In this document: positions 3,726 through 6,328 of the stretch, piece after piece
How positions within the stretch are numbered: position 1 is the stretch's first letter
How the letters are laid out: each line of letters opens with the position of its first letter
Source of the DNA: Myxococcota bacterium
GTDB taxonomy: Bacteria > Myxococcota > Polyangia > GCA-2747355 > JAKLHH01
DNA length: 6,328 nucleotides
Direction: 5' to 3'
NCBI GenBank assembly: GCA_022710245.1
Contig: JAKLHH010000466.1
Coordinates: 1 to 6,328, forward strand
Made by a program: the position numbers and the translations under genes
The notes under the pieces: generated by a model
Seen by the model: only the letters and a program-made list of their open reading frames with translations
Databases searched by the model: none
Told to the model about the DNA's origin: nothing

Positions 3726-6238
3726 TGCAACGCCTGGCAGGTCCGCTCGCCGTCCTGGTGCTCTCGTGTCTCTGCGCCTGCGACTCGAACCCGGCGCAGC
3801 CGGTCGACGCCGGTCTCCCCGACGCTGACTCCACCGCGGGCGACCGCGGCTCGCCCGATCGCGGCCCCGACCAGGGCCCACCGCCCGGCCCTGCGCCGGG
3901 CGCCGAGTTCGACCGCTTCTGCGCCGGCCGCACCTGGTGGAAGACGCTGCAGCCCGCCACCGTCGGCAAGCTCGCGGGCAAGTACCTCGGCCACCTGACC
4001 GGCCTCGACGCCACGACGCCGTGGAAGCCGCACACCTTCGAGATGATGAAGGTGGTGCCGCCGTACCCGTTCCAGGTGACCAAGATCCGCGTCGCCTTCG
4101 CCAAGGGCGAGGGGCCGGCGAGGCTCCGCCTGATGAACACCTTCGGCCGCTCCTACCCGGCGGCCTTCCCGAACCTCCTCGACGAGTCGAAGGACCTGCT
4201 CCCCCCGCGGCAGGTCGAGGTGAAGGCGCCCGACCCCGAGAAGTGGCTCGAGCTCGACGTCTCGGCCCAGGGGATCTTCCTGCAGCCGACGCAGCACTAC
4301 ATGATCGTCTACGATCACGTCGCCGCCGCGCCCTACCTGGCCATGGAGGAGGTGCCGAAGGACGAGCAGAGCCGCGCGCTCCTCCTCGTGCCCACCTCGG
4401 TGGAGGCCTACGGGGTCCCCGGCAACTACCGCCTCGAGCTGGTCGGCAACGCGTTCTGCGCCTGGAGCGACAGCGAGCGCCTCTTCACGCCGCAGGCGAA
4501 GGCGAGCGCGCCCTTCAGCGACGAGCCGAGCTGGCAGGTGGCCGTCGTCGACCTCGACGGGGACGGGCACGACGACGTGGTCATCGGCGGCGGCAACCTC
4601 GGCGGGCCGAAGGCCTACCTCGGCGACGGCAAGGGCGCCTTCAGCAAGCCAGCCAAGGACCCCTTCGCGGTGGCGCCCGGCGCCACCTTCGCGGTCTACG
4701 GCGACGTGGACAACGACGGCGACCAGGACGCCTTCGCCGGCTACTACGTCTCGCGGGACGGCGACGGCGACGGCTACGAGGTCGGCGGCGTCTCGCCTGC
4801 CGACTGCAACGACGCCGAGGCGGACGTCCACCCGGGGGCGACCGAGGTGAAGAACGGGCGCGACGACGACTGCGACGGCGTCGCCGACGACGGCACCGAC
4901 ACGAGCGACGCCGACCAGGACGGCCACAGCATCGCCGCCGGCGACTGCGACGACACGCGCAAGGACGTCCACCCCGGCGCGCCCGAGCTCCTCGACGGGC
5001 GCGACAACGACTGCGACAAGCTCGTCGACGAGGACTTCACGCACCGCGTGCTCCTCAACGACGGCAAGGGGAGCTTCGTGGTGGCGCCGGGCGCCGGCGG
5101 GGTGGCCGCGCTCGAGCCCGCGACCGCGGCCGCCTTCGGCGACGCGAACGGGGACGGCAAGCTCGACCTCTACTGGGGCAACTGGCTGAAGCACTACCCC
5201 GACGACGCGGCGGTCCAGGACCGCTACTTCGAGGGCAAGGGCGACGGCACCTTCACCGACGCGCAGGCCAAGGCGGGGCTCACGCTCCCGATCGCCTACT
5301 CGCCCTACGGGCTCGGCTGGACTGACTACAACAACGACGGCTGGCTGGACCTCTTCGTCGCCAACTACCACATGTACCCGAACCAGCTCTGGAAGAACCT
5401 CGGCAACGGCGTCTTCGTCGACGTCGGCGAGCAGGCCGGGGTGGCCCGCGACGACATCCCCGGCCCGCAGGCGCTCCTCACCGGCGGGCACTCGTACGGC
5501 GCGGCCTGGGGCGATGTCGACAACGACGGCGACCTCGACGCCTACATCTGCAACCTCGCGCACCCGCGCGTGCAGCCCTGGGGCGACCCGAGCATGTTCG
5601 TGGTGAACAGCGGCGCGCCTGGCTTCACCTTCACCAACCAGCTGAAGGGGAGCGGGTTCATCTACGACGAGGGCGACGTGAGCGCGGCCTGGGCGGACTT
5701 CGACAACGACGGCGACCTCGACCTCGCCATCGCCTCGCTCTACACCGGGCACTACTCGCGCCTCTACCGGAACGACGGCGCCAAGGGCTTCGTCGACGTC
5801 ACGTACGAGGCGGGCGTGGCGGTGCACGACGCGGTGACGGTGGCCTGGGCCGACGTCGACGAGGACGGCGACCTCGACCTGCTGATCGCCGACCGCGACG
5901 GCGTCCCGCCGAACGTCCACCTCTTCCTCAACCAGGCCAGGCAGCAGAGCGGCTGGGTCGAGCTCGACCTCCGCGGCACGACCAGCAACGCCGGCGCCTA
6001 CGGCGCGCGCGTCACGCTGACCAGCGGGACGCTGACCCAGCTCCGCGAGGTGGCGGGCGGGGCGAGCAGCGGCAACTCGCAGGTCTCCCGCCTGGTCCAC
6101 TTCGGCCTCGGCGCGGCGACCAGCGTCGACGCCCTCACCGTGCGCTGGCTCGGCGGCAAGACCGAGACGATCACCGGCGCGAAGCCGCGCGGCCGCTACC
6201 GGATCGTCGAGGGGAGCGGCAAGGCGGTGGCGTACTGA
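3725..6238 (+). CDS. FG-GAP/VCBS propeller lipoprotein with MopE motifs and ASPIC/UnbV domain
   Basis: This is a predicted lipoprotein of 837 residues with no known activity. Residues 1-18 are a signal peptide with lipobox LCAC (16-19), so Cys19 should be lipidated; Asp20 follows. A Pro/Asp/Gly linker (20-60) leads to an unassigned domain (about 62-250) bounded by Cys66 and Cys245. Seven FG-GAP/VCBS calcium loops of the DxDxDGxxD type follow at 275-284, 326-337, 471-483, 532-544, 595-607, 656-668 and 708-720, enough for one seven-bladed propeller. Two MopE-type metal-binding motifs (345-390 and 395-437) interrupt it between loops 2 and 3. Residues 735-828 are an ASPIC/UnbV domain (NAGAYGARVTL, VHFGLG, VDALTVRWLGG), as in CRTAC1-type proteins. 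Such proteins are extracellular and calcium-dependent; adhesion or ligand binding is likely but inferred. The ATG at 3725 is chosen because it directly precedes the signal peptide; an upstream extension would run through the inverted repeat and into the GH26 gene. Confidence 0.9.
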   Translation: MQRLAGPLAVLVLSCLCACDSNPAQPVDAGLPDADSTAGDRGSPDRGPDQGPPPGPAPGAEFDRFCAGRTWWKTLQPATVGKLAGKYLGHLTGLDATTPWKPHTFEMMKVVPPYPFQVTKIRVAFAKGEGPARLRLMNTFGRSYPAAFPNLLDESKDLLPPRQVEVKAPDPEKWLELDVSAQGIFLQPTQHYMIVYDHVAAAPYLAMEEVPKDEQSRALLLVPTSVEAYGVPGNYRLELVGNAFCAWSDSERLFTPQAKASAPFSDEPSWQVAVVDLDGDGHDDVVIGGGNLGGPKAYLGDGKGAFSKPAKDPFAVAPGATFAVYGDVDNDGDQDAFAGYYVSRDGDGDGYEVGGVSPADCNDAEADVHPGATEVKNGRDDDCDGVADDGTDTSDADQDGHSIAAGDCDDTRKDVHPGAPELLDGRDNDCDKLVDEDFTHRVLLNDGKGSFVVAPGAGGVAALEPATAAAFGDANGDGKLDLYWGNWLKHYPDDAAVQDRYFEGKGDGTFTDAQAKAGLTLPIAYSPYGLGWTDYNNDGWLDLFVANYHMYPNQLWKNLGNGVFVDVGEQAGVARDDIPGPQALLTGGHSYGAAWGDVDNDGDLDAYICNLAHPRVQPWGDPSMFVVNSGAPGFTFTNQLKGSGFIYDEGDVSAAWADFDNDGDLDLAIASLYTGHYSRLYRNDGAKGFVDVTYEAGVAVHDAVTVAWADVDEDGDLDLLIADRDGVPPNVHLFLNQARQQSGWVELDLRGTTSNAGAYGARVTLTSGTLTQLREVAGGASSGNSQVSRLVHFGLGAATSVDALTVRWLGGKTETITGAKPRGRYRIVEGSGKAVAY
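4757..5035 (+). repeat. Two tandem MopE-type metal-binding motif repeats
   Basis: Within the lipoprotein, residues 345-390 and 395-437 are two copies of one motif: an Asp/Gly loop (DGDGDG; DADQDG), then DC-x-D, DVHPGA, an acidic turn, GRD(D/N)DCD and an acidic end. The Cys pairs 361/383 and 408/430 have identical 22-residue spacing. The first copy has three extra residues between the Asp loop and its first Cys. The motif resembles the PF11617 type (putative metal-binding, named after copper-binding MopE), and the paired Cys residues probably form disulfides. Confidence 0.85.
5517..5722 (+). repeat. Identical 23-bp direct repeats coding calcium loops 5 and 6
   Basis: The same 23 bases occur at 5517-5539 and 5700-5722, 183 bp (61 codons) apart and in the same frame, coding the core of the DNDGDLD loops of propeller repeats 5 and 6. 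This fits blade duplication or strong codon and residue constraint. It is not a mobile element. Confidence 0.8.
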
Positions 6239-6266
6239 CGCTGGCTGCCTCGCCGGCCGTTGCGGC

Positions 6267-6328
6267 TCACCTCGGCGTGAAGGTGCTGGTCCCGGAGCCC
6301 TTGGTCTGGCAGTGGCTCTTGGCCGAGG
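6267..6328 (-). CDS. C-terminal fragment of a convergent gene, unidentified
   Basis: The minus strand reads 19 codons, SAKSHCQTKGSGTSTFTPR, before a TGA at 6269-6267; the rest lies outside the window. All 19 third positions are G or C, as expected for a coding frame here, but the plus-strand frame from GTG at 6277 shares those third positions and is equally open (MKVLVPEPLVWQWLLAE), so the strand is not certain. The minus reading is preferred because the plus GTG has no ribosome binding site. The Ser/Thr/Gly-rich end would suit an exported protein, but no function can be assigned. The stop is 28 bp from that of the lipoprotein gene, and no terminator hairpin with a T run is visible between them. 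Confidence 0.4.
   Translation of the reverse strand, partial: SAKSHCQTKGSGTSTFTPR

Noticed and set aside
3629..6100. 823-codon minus-strand open frame opposite the lipoprotein gene
   Set aside because: Its Val/Asp/Glu-rich repetitive translation is the mirror of the calcium-loop repeats on the other strand. No domain or start signal supports it.
6239..6266. Terminator between the lipoprotein gene and the right-edge gene
   Set aside because: Only short GC palindromes such as GCCGGC occur here, with no convincing stem and no T run.

Overview
This very GC-rich window with strongly GC-biased third codon positions most likely comes from a member of the Myxococcota (a deltaproteobacterial-type predator or saprophyte). 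Two protein features support this. The mannanase ends in a MYXO-CTERM-type sorting tail (Gly-Gly-Gly-Cys, a hydrophobic helix, an Arg cluster). The large lipoprotein carries two MopE-type 'DGxDNDCD' metal-binding motifs, which are common in that phylum. The assignment is an inference from gene content; no rRNA or tRNA is present.

Layout, left to right. Bases 1-1044 (+) hold the last ten or so membrane helices of an MFS transporter cut by the window edge. Only 3 bp separate its stop from that of the convergent gene at 1048-2043 (-), a CE2-like SGNH/GDSL carbohydrate acetylesterase. The esterase diverges from a GH26 mannanase-like glycoside hydrolase at 2164-3483 (+). Their 120-bp shared intergenic region holds a plausible esterase promoter whose -35 lies in the loop of a 9-bp-arm palindrome. 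A 241-bp gap at 3484-3724 follows. It contains a terminator-like hairpin just after the mannanase, a perfect 19-bp inverted repeat with a 16-nt loop, and a -10-like hexamer exactly 6 nt before the next ATG. Bases 3725-6238 (+) encode an 837-residue lipoprotein: lipobox, acidic/Pro-rich linker, unassigned N-terminal domain, a seven-repeat FG-GAP/VCBS calcium-binding propeller interrupted by two MopE motifs, and a C-terminal ASPIC/UnbV domain. The last 62 bases probably hold the C-terminal end of a convergent minus-strand gene.

How they may work together (inference): the exported, surface-anchored GH26 enzyme would cut beta-mannan-type polysaccharide, and the divergently transcribed acetylesterase would remove O-acetyl groups that block mannan breakdown. 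The esterase has no visible signal peptide, so it may act on imported oligosaccharides, and the MFS transporter could be involved in transport. The lipoprotein has its own apparent promoter and need not belong to this pathway. I see no mobile element, CRISPR array or RNA gene. The most unusual items are the perfect 19-bp inverted repeat, the MopE-interrupted propeller lipoprotein, and two start codons that look leaderless.
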